Assembly (NCBI RefSeq): GCF_028283685.1 | Contig: NZ_JAPWKF010000001.1 | Span: 124,001-188,000 of the forward strand | DNA: 64,000 nucleotides | Direction: 5' to 3' | From: Edaphobacter sp. | GTDB lineage: Bacteria; Acidobacteriota; Terriglobia; Terriglobales; Acidobacteriaceae | In this document: positions 1 through 8,891 of the stretch, in pieces | Layout of the letters: every line of letters begins with the position of its first letter | Numbering within the stretch: the first letter of the stretch is position 1 | The notes under the pieces: model-generated | Databases searched by the model: none | Seen by the model: the letters and a program-made list of their open reading frames with translations, nothing else | What the model was told of the DNA's origin: nothing | Translations under genes and position numbers: made by a program

Positions 1-614
1 TCGTCCCTGTCCACGTCTTCGGAACCACTCTCGACACAAAGAACAAGGCGCAGACAATCGACAAGATCTTCCAAATGGATGAAGGCCCGCGCGCCGACAC
101 CTCCATCGAGGCTCTCAACAAACTGAAGCCCGTCTTTCATGCGAAGGGAACCGTGACGGCAGGGAACTCGTCGCAGACCTCCGACGGCGCAGCTGCCGCC
201 GTCATCATGTCCGCCGAACGTGCTGCCCAGCTTGGCATTCACCCCCTGGCAAAGTTCGTCGCCTTCGCCTATGCCGGATGCGATCCCGAGGAGATGGGCA
301 TAGGTCCCATCCATGCCATTCCCAAAGTGCTTGCCATGGCCGGTCTTACGCTTGATCAGATCGATCTTATTGAACTCAATGAGGCCTTTGCCGCGCAGTC
401 ACTGGCTGTAATCAAAGTCCTTGGCCTCGATCCTGCGAAGGTGAACGTAAACGGCGGAGCCATCGCTCTTGGCCATCCCCTCGGCTGTACCGGCGCCAAG
501 CTGACCGCCACGATCCTGCGTGAAATGCCCCGTCGCAAGGCTCGTTACGGCATGGTGACCATGTGTGTCGGTGGGGGCATGGGAGCGGCAGGAATCTTCG
601 AGGCAATCGACTAA
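1..614 (+). CDS. Acetyl-CoA acetyltransferase (thiolase), C-terminal part, cut by window edge
   Basis: The reading frame is open from the first bases and ends at TAA 612-614, so the N-terminal half with the nucleophilic cysteine lies outside the window. The visible part shows thiolase C-terminal signatures: ELNEAFAAQ, the [16 protein letters not shown] block carrying the catalytic His, and [10 protein letters not shown] carrying the second catalytic Cys. Thiolases cleave 3-ketoacyl-CoA with CoA, or condense two acetyl-CoA. The acyl-CoA dehydrogenase gene starts 15 bases downstream on the same strand, which favours a degradative fatty-acid oxidation role. Whether it prefers long or short chains cannot be told from this fragment. 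Confidence 0.95.
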   Translation, partial: VPVHVFGTTLDTKNKAQTIDKIFQMDEGPRADTSIEALNKLKPVFHAKGTVTAGNSSQTSDGAAAAVIMSAERAAQLGIHPLAKFVAFAYAGCDPEEMGIGPIHAIPKVLAMAGLTLDQIDLIELNEAFAAQSLAVIKVLGLDPAKVNVNGGAIALGHPLGCTGAKLTATILREMPRRKARYGMVTMCVGGGMGAAGIFEAID

Positions 615-629
615 AGCGAGGCAACACGT

Positions 630-2435
630 ATGGCAACGGCGACCGTTTCAACCAGCAACAGAATCGTACCCGGCGGCAGCTTTCTTATCGCTGCAGCCGA
701 ATCCGCAGACTGCTTCTTCCCCGAAGATTTCACCGAAGAGCATCGCCAGATTGCGCGCACCGCCTCCGACTTCGCCACCAACGAAGTGGTGCCTCTGTCT
801 GACCGCATCGAAGCCAAGGAGTTCGACGTCACGCGCCGCCTGATCCGCAAGGCCAGCGAACTCGGACTTACCTCGGTCGATATCCCGGAGGAGTACGGCG
901 GCCTCGAGATGGACAAGATGGCCTCCGCGATCATCGCCGACAATATCGCCAAGCAGGGCAGCTTCTCCGTTGCCTTCTCCGCGCACACCGGCATCGGCAC
1001 GCTGCCCATCGTCTGGTATGGCACCGAAGACCAGAAAAAAAGTTATCTTCCCCGTCTCGCCAGCGGCGCATGGATCGCCGCCTACGCTCTCTCCGAGTCG
1101 ACCTCCGGCTCCGACGCCCTCAGCGCCCGCACCCGTGCCGTTCTCTCCGATGATGGAAGCTCCTACATCCTCAACGGCGAAAAGATGTGGATCAGCAACG
1201 CCGGATTCGCCGACCTCTTCACCATCTTCGCTCGCTGCCGCGTTCCCGAAGGCAAAGACGCCGGCAAAGAGAGGCTGACGGCCTTCCTCGTCGAGCGCGG
1301 CACGCCCGGCTTCACTATCGGTAAGGAGGAGCATAAGCTCGGCATCCGCGGCAGCTCTACCTGCCCGCTGATCTTCGCCGACTGCAGAATCCCTGCGCAG
1401 AACCTCCTCGGCGAAGTCGGCAAAGGCCACCACATCGCCTTCAACATCCTCAACGTCGGCCGCTACAAGCTGGGGAACGCCGCGGTGGGGGCGGCGCGCA
1501 CTACGATCGGCCACGGCATTCGCTATGCGCTCGAGCGCAAGGCCTTCGGCAAATCCATCGCCGACTTCGGCCTCATCCAGGAGAAGCTGGCCGACTGTGC
1601 CGTTGGAGTCTTCGTCGGCGAAGCTCTCAGCTACCGCGTCGTCGGCATGATCGACGCTGCACTCGCCACCGTCGATCGGCACGACCCTGCGGCAATCCAG
1701 AAGGCGATCGAGGACTATGCTGTCGAATGCTCTATCGTGAAGGTCTGGACCTCCGAGATGCTCGATCACGTTGTCGACGATGTCGTGCAGATCTACGGCG
1801 GCTATGGCTATGTCGAGGAATACCCGGCCGAGCGCGCCTATCGCGACTCCCGAGTCAATCGCATCTTCGAAGGCACCAACGAGATCAACCGCCTCATCAT
1901 CACCGGCTGGCTGATGAAGGCGGCTCTCTCCGGCCGCCTCGCGCTGATGCCCGCAATCAAACAGTTAATGGATGAGGTCATGGAAGGCCCCGTTCCGGAA
2001 GAGGAGCAGGACGGCCCGCTTGCCGCTGAATTCGCCATCCTCGGCAAGGCCCGGAAGCTAACGCTCTTTGCCGCGGGCGTCGCCTCGCAGCGTTACCAGC
2101 AACAACTCGCCGAGCAGCAGGAGATCATGGGCTCCATCGCCGACATGGCGATCGAACTCTTCGCTATGGAATCGGCGATCCTGCGCGCGTCGAAGATGTC
2201 GGCCAGAACTACCGCCGAGATTCCCATCGCCATGGCTCGGCTTTACACCTCCGCCGCCATGGAAAAGATCGAGCTGGCCGGTCGCCGGATCGTGGCCGCT
2301 GTCGCCGAAGGAGATATGCTGCGCACTCACTCAGCCATCCTGCGCAGACTGGCAAAGTATGAACTGATCGACACCATCGCTCTGCGGCGCACCGTCGCCC
2401 GTCATCTGACCGCGGCAGGGAAATACACCCTTTAG
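630..2435 (+). CDS. Acyl-CoA dehydrogenase, long C-terminally extended type
   Basis: This 601-residue protein matches the FAD-dependent acyl-CoA dehydrogenase family, which makes the trans-2-enoyl-CoA in beta-oxidation. Visible family blocks are EEYGG near residue 90, ALSESTSGSD near 152, MWISNAG near 185, QIYGGYGYVEEYP near 390 and IFEGTNEINR, where Glu414 is at the usual catalytic-base position. It is about 200 residues longer than classic medium-chain enzymes. The extra helical C-terminal domain (about 430-601) resembles Bacillus FadE/YusJ and mitochondrial VLCAD, suggesting long-chain substrates. The gene follows the thiolase by 15 bases and is probably co-transcribed. The assignment to the family is firm, and the chain-length preference is inference. 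Confidence 0.93.
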   Translation: MATATVSTSNRIVPGGSFLIAAAESADCFFPEDFTEEHRQIARTASDFATNEVVPLSDRIEAKEFDVTRRLIRKASELGLTSVDIPEEYGGLEMDKMASAIIADNIAKQGSFSVAFSAHTGIGTLPIVWYGTEDQKKSYLPRLASGAWIAAYALSESTSGSDALSARTRAVLSDDGSSYILNGEKMWISNAGFADLFTIFARCRVPEGKDAGKERLTAFLVERGTPGFTIGKEEHKLGIRGSSTCPLIFADCRIPAQNLLGEVGKGHHIAFNILNVGRYKLGNAAVGAARTTIGHGIRYALERKAFGKSIADFGLIQEKLADCAVGVFVGEALSYRVVGMIDAALATVDRHDPAAIQKAIEDYAVECSIVKVWTSEMLDHVVDDVVQIYGGYGYVEEYPAERAYRDSRVNRIFEGTNEINRLIITGWLMKAALSGRLALMPAIKQLMDEVMEGPVPEEEQDGPLAAEFAILGKARKLTLFAAGVASQRYQQQLAEQQEIMGSIADMAIELFAMESAILRASKMSARTTAEIPIAMARLYTSAAMEKIELAGRRIVAAVAEGDMLRTHSAILRRLAKYELIDTIALRRTVARHLTAAGKYTL

Positions 2436-2720
2436 CTCCTGTCGGCAACCATTCCCGAAATGGATGCTGTCGGCTGCTGCTGTCATGTGCCTCGCCGTCA
2501 TCTCCGGCTCTCCGGGGCTTTGATAATTTCATGTGTTCAGCTGCGTCTCGGCACACCAAAACTGCGTCTATACCCTCAAAACAGCGTTGAGAGTTGAGGT
2601 GTCGGCGCAGGGTATTTTACCGAAACCTTTTCCTTCATCTCTGGTCTAATCGAGTAATCCCCCGGTTGCAGCTCTCCGTCTTCAGACAGTCAGGCGCCGG
2701 GCAAAATCATCTCAGGCGAT
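2436..2720. other. Non-coding gap before sedolisin gene
   Basis: There are 285 bases between the acyl-CoA dehydrogenase and the sedolisin gene. I see no convincing ORF, no strong terminator hairpin and no clear -35/-10 pair. It presumably carries the promoter of the secreted peptidase gene. Confidence 0.4.
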
Positions 2721-2756
2721 TTGCCAAGGACCCCTCGGGTGTTTGACTTAAAAAAG

Positions 2757-5309
2757 ATGGCCATCTTCAATCGTTACGTCTGCCGCACCATGGTTCTGGT
2801 TCTGTTTGCCGGTACCGGTATCCCAGTTCTGCGCGCTGCTACGCCAAACCGCATCGCGGCACCCGTCGAGTCAGGCGGCACGCGTGTAGCCATCAACGAT
2901 TCGGTTCCCGCTCGAGCCCGCACGGCAACCGATGCAGGAACGCTCGCAGGAACCGAGGCGCTCACCGGTGTCACCCTGCACTTCAACATGTCGGACGCCC
3001 AGCAGGCCGACCTGAAGCAGCTGCTGGCTAATCAGCAGAATCCGTCTTCAGCGCTGTATCACCAGTGGCTGACGCCCACCCAGTTTGGCGCTCGATTCGG
3101 GATGTCGAGCGGCGACCTGACCAAAGTTAAGGCGTGGCTTCAGTCCCAGGGGCTCACCGTCACGGCCGTCGCGCCCAGCAGCAACAATGTCAGCGTCAGC
3201 GGTACAGTTGCGCAGATCGATGCCGCCTTTGGTACCTCCATCCATGCGATGACGGGCGCGGATGGCGTCTCGCACATCAGCAATCTCACCGACCCCAGCC
3301 TTCCGGCTGCAATGGCAAGCGTCGTTACCGGCATCACCGGTCTCAACGACTTCAAGCCCATGTCGCGTGCGAAGGTCTCACATGTCCGAGACACCACGGT
3401 CAGCGCGAAGTACACCTCTTCCATTAGTGGCAGCCATTACATCGCTCCCGGCGACTTTTACACCATCTACGATGTCACTCCGTTGCTCCAGAACTCGATT
3501 ACTGGAACGGGCATGAGCATCGCTATCGCTGGCCAAACCGATATCAGCACCACCGATGTTGCAGCCTTTCGGACCGCGTCCGGCCTCGCTGCAAATCTGC
3601 CCACGATCATTCAGGCTACGGGCTATACGGCCGGAACCACGAAGGCCGACATCGACGAGGCGCAGCTCGACGTGGAGTGGTCCGGCGCCGTCGCACCTGC
3701 TGCCACGATCAAGTACGTCACCGTCGGCGCCAGCAAGACAGCATCTGTTATGGATGCTGTCGTCTACGCCATCACCAATAACTCGGCACCGATCATCTCG
3801 ACCAGCTACGGTGCCTGCGAGTCCAGCTGGGGGCAGTCCTCTCTCAATGCCTACGACGCTTACTTTCAGCAGGCCAATGCTCAGGGAATCACCATCGTCG
3901 GTCCGTCCGGCGACTCCGGCGCGACCGACTGCGACTACAATGTCACCACCGCAAAGCAAGGCCTGGCGGTCGACTACCCGGCCAGCTCGGCGTACGCGAC
4001 CGGGGTAGGTGGAACGATGTTCAATGAGGGCTCCGGCAGCTACTGGGGCACCACCAACGGAAGTTACTCTGGTTCTGCGACCAGCTACATCCCCGAAACA
4101 GTCTGGAACGAGACCAGCGTCGCGGGTGAGCTGTCAGCAGGCGGCGGTGGCGCTAGCAAGTACTTCGCCAAGCCAACCTGGCAGATCGGTACCGGCGTTC
4201 CCAGTGACCAGGTTCGTGATGTTCCGGACATCTCTCTGAACGCAGCCGCCTCCCACGATGGTTACCTGTTCTGCTCGCAGGGATCGTGCACCAACGGATA
4301 CCGCGACGCCAGCAACAACCTGAACGTCGTAGGCGGAACCTCCGTCTCGACTCCGTCCTTCGCTGGAATTCTAGCCCTGCTGGAACAAACTGTAGGGACT
4401 ACCACAGGGACTGCCACTGGTGGTCTAGGCAACGTCAACCCGATGATCTACGGTCTGGCCAACAGTACCTACTACGGCACGGTCTTTCATGACATCACGT
4501 CTGGAAACAACGACAGCCCTTGCACCACCGGATCGACGAATTGCCCATCCGGTGGAAGCATCGGCTTCACCGCTGGCACCGGATATGATCAGGCGACCGG
4601 ATGGGGCAGCATTGATGCCTACAACTTCGTGACCAAGTGGAGCCTCGTATCTCCTGTAGGAGTGAGTACAACTACACCTGCACCTACAGGCAGCTTTCAG
4701 CTGACTGCGGGATCCTCCACGGCAACGATGACAACCACTGGAAGCACAAGTGTCACACTCACCATCACTCCGAATGGATACACCGGCAAAGTAATCCTAT
4801 CCGCACTGTCCAGTCAGACGCTCAGCTCAACATTATTGAGCTTCTCGCCGACCACTCCCATCACCATCACGTCAAATGACCCTGTTACCGTGAATTTGAC
4901 CATTGCAGCCAGTCAGGCGAGCGCTCTCCTGTTGCACTCGCCGCACTCTCAAACCGTTGTTGCAAAGACCGAGCACACTCCTGATTCCCATAGGTGGTAC
5001 GGCGCAGGTTCAGGCGTTGTTCTGGCATGCTCGCTGCTGTTTGTCTGCCCTCGTCGTAGGCGCTGGGGTGCACTGTTTGCGGTAGTCCTTTCGGTCGCAG
5101 CATTCACCACTTCAGGATGCGGTGGAAGCTCCGCATCGACAAGCACAACGTCAACGTCTACATCGACAACCACGACCTCAACATCAACTACAACTACAAC
5201 GGCCGGACCAGCTGTCGGAACGTACAACATTACTGTAACGGCCACATCCACTGGAGTGGCCCCAGCTGTCACACAGTCAGTCCCCGTAACCCTGACCGTA
5301 ACCAACTAG
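2757..5309 (+). CDS. Secreted sedolisin-family (S53) acid serine peptidase with Ig-like and RRRRW membrane tail
   Basis: This is a pro-kumamolisin/sedolisin. The N-terminus carries a signal-like hydrophobic stretch, then a propeptide (HQWLTPTQFGARFG), then the S53 catalytic domain. The catalytic residues, numbered from the TTG at 2721, are Glu313 and Asp317 in DIDEAQLDVEW, Asp398 in SGDSGATDC and Ser541 in GGTSVSTP. The E-x3-D spacing and GTS-x3-P serine motif are diagnostic. A calcium site is likely near GTGYDQATGWGSID. Beyond residue about 650 come a beta-rich segment, a hydrophobic helix, PRRRRW, a second hydrophobic helix ending in SGCGG, a Ser/Thr-only linker (about 5134-5205) and a YNITVTATSTG strand. 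I use ATG 2757 because it gives a better signal peptide; TTG 2721 is an in-frame alternative. The enzyme would digest proteins outside the cell at low pH. Confidence 0.9.
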   Translation: MAIFNRYVCRTMVLVLFAGTGIPVLRAATPNRIAAPVESGGTRVAINDSVPARARTATDAGTLAGTEALTGVTLHFNMSDAQQADLKQLLANQQNPSSALYHQWLTPTQFGARFGMSSGDLTKVKAWLQSQGLTVTAVAPSSNNVSVSGTVAQIDAAFGTSIHAMTGADGVSHISNLTDPSLPAAMASVVTGITGLNDFKPMSRAKVSHVRDTTVSAKYTSSISGSHYIAPGDFYTIYDVTPLLQNSITGTGMSIAIAGQTDISTTDVAAFRTASGLAANLPTIIQATGYTAGTTKADIDEAQLDVEWSGAVAPAATIKYVTVGASKTASVMDAVVYAITNNSAPIISTSYGACESSWGQSSLNAYDAYFQQANAQGITIVGPSGDSGATDCDYNVTTAKQGLAVDYPASSAYATGVGGTMFNEGSGSYWGTTNGSYSGSATSYIPETVWNETSVAGELSAGGGGASKYFAKPTWQIGTGVPSDQVRDVPDISLNAAASHDGYLFCSQGSCTNGYRDASNNLNVVGGTSVSTPSFAGILALLEQTVGTTTGTATGGLGNVNPMIYGLANSTYYGTVFHDITSGNNDSPCTTGSTNCPSGGSIGFTAGTGYDQATGWGSIDAYNFVTKWSLVSPVGVSTTTPAPTGSFQLTAGSSTATMTTTGSTSVTLTITPNGYTGKVILSALSSQTLSSTLLSFSPTTPITITSNDPVTVNLTIAASQASALLLHSPHSQTVVAKTEHTPDSHRWYGAGSGVVLACSLLFVCPRRRRWGALFAVVLSVAAFTTSGCGGSSASTSTTSTSTSTTTTSTSTTTTTAGPAVGTYNITVTATSTGVAPAVTQSVPVTLTVTN
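5130..5205 (+). repeat. Low-complexity Ser/Thr-coding tract
   Basis: A run built from aca/tca/acg/acc triplets encodes an uninterrupted Ser/Thr linker in the sedolisin tail. It is a triplet-like microsatellite that could vary in length between strains. Confidence 0.7.
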
Positions 5310-5329
5310 CCGATCCGCTGGATGCAGAG

Positions 5330-7492
5330 TTAATCGGCCGTAACGCCTTCGTGGCGCGCGGCCGATTTTTCCATCAGGTAATCCTGCGCGCTGAAGGCCG
5401 CCCCCGCCTTGGGTGCCCGAAGGTATTCGCCATCGGCCTGCAGCACACGCGCCTTGACGTTGTCCTTCAGATACGACTCCAGGATCTCCTCGCGAAGGCG
5501 CTTCTTCAGCTCCGGTGCCGTCACGGGAAAGACCACCTCACAGCGCTCGATCAGGTTCCGTGGCATCCAGTCCGGACTTCCGCAGTAGATCTCCTCTTCG
5601 CCAGCGTTGGCGAAGGCAAAGATTCTGCTGTGCTCCAGAAAGCGCCCCACGATGCTCCGTACGCGAATATTGTCGCTCATCCCCTTTACTCCTGGGCGCA
5701 GCGAACACATACCGCGCACGATCAGGTCAATCGAGACACCCGCCTGCGAAGCCTCATACAGAACCTCTACCGTCTGCCGGTCGATCAACCCGTTCATCTT
5801 GGCGATGATCCTCGCCGGTTTTCCTGCGCGGGCATGTTCGATCTCGCGATGAATCAGCGACTGGAGCCCGTCCACCAGGGTCAACGGCGCAACCAGCAGT
5901 GGGTCGTACTTCTCCGAATCAGTCTCTGCCGTCAAGTAGTTAAAGACCTTCTGCACCGCGGCCGTGATATCCGGGCGCGAGGTCAGCAGGCTGATATCGG
6001 TATAGAACCGCGCCGTCACCGGATTGTAGTTACCCGTGCCAAGGTGAGCGTACCGTCGCACCACGCCATCCGGATCGCGCCGCACCAGCAGCGCCAGCTT
6101 GCAATGTGTCTTCAGGCCGTAGATACCATGAAACACTCCCACGCCCGCGTCTTCCAGCTCCCGCGCCCAGCGGATATTCGAGTCTTCATCGAACCGTGCC
6201 ATCAGCTCGACAACGACCGTCACATCCTTGCTCTGCGCCGCCTCAATCAGCGAGCGGAAGATCGGCGAATCCTTGCTGGTCCGGTAGAGCGTCTGCTTGA
6301 TCGAGATCACCGTCGGATCTGCCGCCGCCGCCTCAATGAAGCCTTCCACCGCCTTGTAGGAGTCGAACGGGTGGTGCAGCATGATGTCCTGGCCGCGCAG
6401 CTCCTCGAAAATATCCGCCGACTTCTTGCTCAGACGCAGTTCCAGTCCGCTGAAGGCTTTGAACTTCAGCGCGGGATTCTTGACCTCGGCGTACAGGTTC
6501 ATTAAGCGGGAGAGATTAACCGGTCCGTCTGTCTTGAAGACTTGCCAAGGATCGAGCTCGAAGTTGACTCGCAGCCGCTCCGTGATCTCCTCGGTCGCAT
6601 TGCCCTCAATCTCAAGCCGTACGGCATCGCCCTTGCGGCGATTATGGAGCTCGGTCCGCACGCTTTCAAGCACCGACCGCGACTCCTCTTCCTGCATGTA
6701 AAGATTGCTGTTTCGTGTAACGCGAAACGCCGCGCGGGAAAGAATCTCGTAACCCCGGAACATCTTCTCAACCTGTGCCTCGATCAGCTCATGCAGCATG
6801 ATGAAGTCGTTCCAGCCATCGTTTCCCGGCAGCGGAATCAGGCGGGGGAGCGATCGCGGAACCGTGACCACGCCCAAAGCCACCGGCACGGTCTTAAGTC
6901 CGGGCTGTCTGCCCTTGCGACGCAGCAGAAGCGCAAGGCAGAGCGCCTTATTGAGGACTCGGGGAAACGGGTGCGACGGATCGATCGTCACCGGGGTCAG
7001 CAAGGGATCGACCTCATCGGTGTAGAACTCCAGCGCATGCGCGCGCGCCTTTGCGCTCAGTTCGTCCCAGCGCAGGACGCGGATATTTTCCTTCAGCATC
7101 GCCGGAATCAGTCCCTGGTTCCAGCACTCATACTGAGCCTTCACAAAAGCCGCAAGCTGGATGCTGAGTCGGTCCAGCCTCTCCTGCGGCGTCATGCCGC
7201 CTTCGTCGACGGGCTGCGGCTGATTGTCTCCGTCCTCAATACGCTGCAGCGTTCCCGCGATCCGGATCTCGACAAACTCGTCCAGATTGCTCGCCGTGAT
7301 AGCCAGGAATTTTACCCTCTCCATCAAAGGGTTCTGATCATCCTGGGCCTCTTCCAGCACCCGCCGGTTGAACCTCAGCCAGGATTCGTCGCGATTAAAA
7401 AAACGATTGGCTGTCGCAATCTCAGGAGAGGTAGCGGTCTTGTGCTTGCTGCTCTTTCCCGTCTTCGTCGCGTGTGTCGGTTTGGTATCCAT
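5330..7492 (-). CDS. ppk1: Polyphosphate kinase 1
   Basis: PPK1 reversibly transfers the terminal phosphate of ATP onto inorganic polyphosphate. The 720-residue product shows the family order: N-terminal helical domain with FFNRDESWLRFNRRVLEEA, a head domain, and two phospholipase-D-like C-terminal domains. The GLKTHCKLALL block contains His463, at the position of the auto-phosphorylated His435 of the E. coli enzyme. RYAHLGTGNYNP, a second conserved block, follows. I chose ATG 7492 because residues from here match the family; a GTG at 7591 would add a 33-residue non-conserved leader. It is divergent from the ECF sigma gene with 133 bases between starts. It converges with the sedolisin gene at the 3' end. 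Confidence 0.96.
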   Translation of the reverse strand: MDTKPTHATKTGKSSKHKTATSPEIATANRFFNRDESWLRFNRRVLEEAQDDQNPLMERVKFLAITASNLDEFVEIRIAGTLQRIEDGDNQPQPVDEGGMTPQERLDRLSIQLAAFVKAQYECWNQGLIPAMLKENIRVLRWDELSAKARAHALEFYTDEVDPLLTPVTIDPSHPFPRVLNKALCLALLLRRKGRQPGLKTVPVALGVVTVPRSLPRLIPLPGNDGWNDFIMLHELIEAQVEKMFRGYEILSRAAFRVTRNSNLYMQEEESRSVLESVRTELHNRRKGDAVRLEIEGNATEEITERLRVNFELDPWQVFKTDGPVNLSRLMNLYAEVKNPALKFKAFSGLELRLSKKSADIFEELRGQDIMLHHPFDSYKAVEGFIEAAAADPTVISIKQTLYRTSKDSPIFRSLIEAAQSKDVTVVVELMARFDEDSNIRWARELEDAGVGVFHGIYGLKTHCKLALLVRRDPDGVVRRYAHLGTGNYNPVTARFYTDISLLTSRPDITAAVQKVFNYLTAETDSEKYDPLLVAPLTLVDGLQSLIHREIEHARAGKPARIIAKMNGLIDRQTVEVLYEASQAGVSIDLIVRGMCSLRPGVKGMSDNIRVRSIVGRFLEHSRIFAFANAGEEEIYCGSPDWMPRNLIERCEVVFPVTAPELKKRLREEILESYLKDNVKARVLQADGEYLRAPKAGAAFSAQDYLMEKSAARHEGVTAD

Positions 7493-7625
7493 GCAGGAAT
7501 ACGAGCTTATCCTATACAGGTGCTGCCAAGTGTTAATGGCAGCTAACAGAAATAGGGCGCCTGTCTGCAAAATTTTTCTTGGCGGCGGCACAATATCCGG
7601 CCATCTTCTCCGTCTTCATCTGTAA

Positions 7626-8198
7626 ATGACTCCAGTCTCCATCGACGGGCTCACGGTTCCACAGCAGGACCAGATGCTGCATGACGCGTTGCAGCACAAT
7701 GAGTCGCGGCTGCGAAGCTTCATCCGCCGCCAGGTCGGGGACACCGGACAAGTCGAGGACATTCTGCAGGATGTCTTCTACGAGCTCATCCAGGCCTATC
7801 GGTTGATGAAGCCGATCGAGCACGTCACCGGCTGGCTATTCCGGGTCGCCCGCAATCGTATCGTCGATCTCTTCCGGAGTCCTCAGGCCGACTCGCTCGA
7901 CACTCCGGCCTTCGTCGAAGACGAATCGCTGAGCCTCGCCGATCTTCTGCCCTCAGCCGATGCAGGGCCCGAGGCCGCCTATGCGCGCACTATCCTGCTC
8001 AAAGCCCTCGAGGACGCCATCGGCGATCTGCCCGTCGAGCAGCGCGAGGTCTTCCTGGCCCATGAACTCGAGGGGATCAGCTTCAAAGAACTCTCTGCGA
8101 TGACCGGGGTCGGCGTGAACACCCTGCTCTCGCGAAAACGCTACGCCGTGCTCTTTCTCCGTGCGCGCCTGCAGGACATCTGGGATCTGGACTTCTAA
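7626..8198 (+). CDS. ECF-family RNA polymerase sigma factor
   Basis: The 190-residue protein has sigma region 2 at about residues 27-95 (EDILQDVFYELIQAY, then GWLFRVARNRIVDLFR, which covers the -10 recognition helix) and region 4 at about 130-180 (LPVEQREVFLAHELEGISFKELSAMTGVGVNTLLSRKRYA). It has no region 3, as expected for a group 4 sigma factor. A small membrane protein gene begins 16 bases after the stop. I see no ZAS-type anti-sigma motif in that neighbour. The signal it answers to is unknown. Confidence 0.92.
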   Translation: MTPVSIDGLTVPQQDQMLHDALQHNESRLRSFIRRQVGDTGQVEDILQDVFYELIQAYRLMKPIEHVTGWLFRVARNRIVDLFRSPQADSLDTPAFVEDESLSLADLLPSADAGPEAAYARTILLKALEDAIGDLPVEQREVFLAHELEGISFKELSAMTGVGVNTLLSRKRYAVLFLRARLQDIWDLDF

Positions 8199-8214
8199 AA
8201 ATATGAGGAACGCT

Positions 8215-8478
8215 ATGAAACGATTTCGAGTGAAGAAAGTATTGAAGGTTGTTCTGTGTGTGGTCGTCGCTGCCACGGTTGCGGCCCTGGTCGTGCGTGG
8301 CCTGTGGAATGTCCTGATGCCGGAGATCTTCGGTCTGAGAACACTGACCTTCTGGCAATCGCTTGGCCTGCTGGTGTTGACGAAGCTGCTCTTCGGTGGC
8401 TTCCATCGCCATTCGAGCAACGGCTGCCGCGGTTGGAAGGGGTCGGATGAGAGAACGTTTGGAGGCCATGACGCCTGA
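8215..8478 (+). CDS. Small membrane protein linked to ECF sigma factor; C-terminus frameshifted
   Basis: The ATG at 8215 follows an AGGAA ribosome site. The 87-residue frame has one N-terminal transmembrane helix (about 7-27) and a second hydrophobic stretch with FWQSLGLLVLTKLLFGGF. This resembles short membrane proteins that often sit beside ECF sigma genes and end in a basic MRERxxxMTPEERExF tail. Here that tail (MRERLEAMTPEEREKF) is present but in the +1 frame. Removing one G from the G4 run near 8440 would join the two parts into a protein of about 110 residues ending at 8548. As it stands the frame ends in an unrelated SDERTFGGHDA. The sigma linkage makes a role in sigma control plausible but unproven. 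Confidence 0.7.
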   Translation: MKRFRVKKVLKVVLCVVVAATVAALVVRGLWNVLMPEIFGLRTLTFWQSLGLLVLTKLLFGGFHRHSSNGCRGWKGSDERTFGGHDA

Positions 8479-8548
8479 AGAGCGCGAGAAGTTCTCCGAG
8501 GCCATGCGTCATGGCGGGCGGCCCTTCGGACGAACCGTCCAGTCGTAA
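8447..8548 (+). other. Out-of-frame conserved tail of the preceding membrane protein
   Basis: This frame reads MRERLEAMTPEEREKFSEAM and continues to TAA 8546-8548. It looks like the natural C-terminus of the small membrane protein upstream, displaced by one base. It could otherwise be translated by restart at ATG 8447 or ATG 8468. Confidence 0.6.
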
Positions 8549-8592
8549 TCAATTGCCTCCACAACTCTATTGCAGGGCAAAGGATAGATTGC

Positions 8593-8766
8593 ATGAAACC
8601 GGGAATACATCCGCACCGCGTCTACGACCTCGCTGGCGAAGCGCAGAAAAGCCGTCTGATGGACCTGGAGATCGAGAACGCGCGACTTCAGCGCCTGGTT
8701 GCCGAACTGCTGCTCAAGAACCAGGAGCTGCGTCGCGAACATAAACTCGATACTGCCGTGGTTTAG
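8593..8766 (+). CDS. Small coiled-coil protein of unknown function
   Basis: The 57-codon frame starts at ATG 8593, nine bases after an AAAGGA ribosome site, and ends with TAG 8764-8766. Most of it is a leucine-rich amphipathic helix (LEIENARLQRLVAELLLKNQ), very likely a short coiled coil. The heptad pattern resembles the leucine-zipper end of IS3-type OrfA proteins, but there is no helix-turn-helix, no orfB and no terminal repeats nearby. It may instead be the third gene of the sigma-factor cluster. I do not recognise a specific family. Confidence 0.5.
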   Translation: MKPGIHPHRVYDLAGEAQKSRLMDLEIENARLQRLVAELLLKNQELRREHKLDTAVV

Positions 8767-8891
8767 CGTGCAGTGACCGCTGCATTTCGGAATGCCTCTG
8801 AGGCCTCACTCTGGCCGCAAGGTCCTGCACACTGATATTCTTCATCTGAATCGGCTTATGTCGCATATGAGGATGCCGAACAAGGAGACGA

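Noticed and set aside
648..1769. Long minus-strand ORF of 373 codons opposite the acyl-CoA dehydrogenase gene
   Set aside because: It is the antisense shadow of a well-conserved gene in GC-rich DNA; its composition is repetitive and matches no family.
5117..7546. Long plus-strand ORFs across ppk1 (462 and 334 codons)
   Set aside because: They are antisense shadows of the strongly conserved ppk1 frame.
8593..8766. Possible IS3 OrfA remnant
   Set aside because: Only the leucine-zipper pattern is similar; no helix-turn-helix, orfB, inverted ends or target duplication are present, so I keep it as a small coiled-coil gene.
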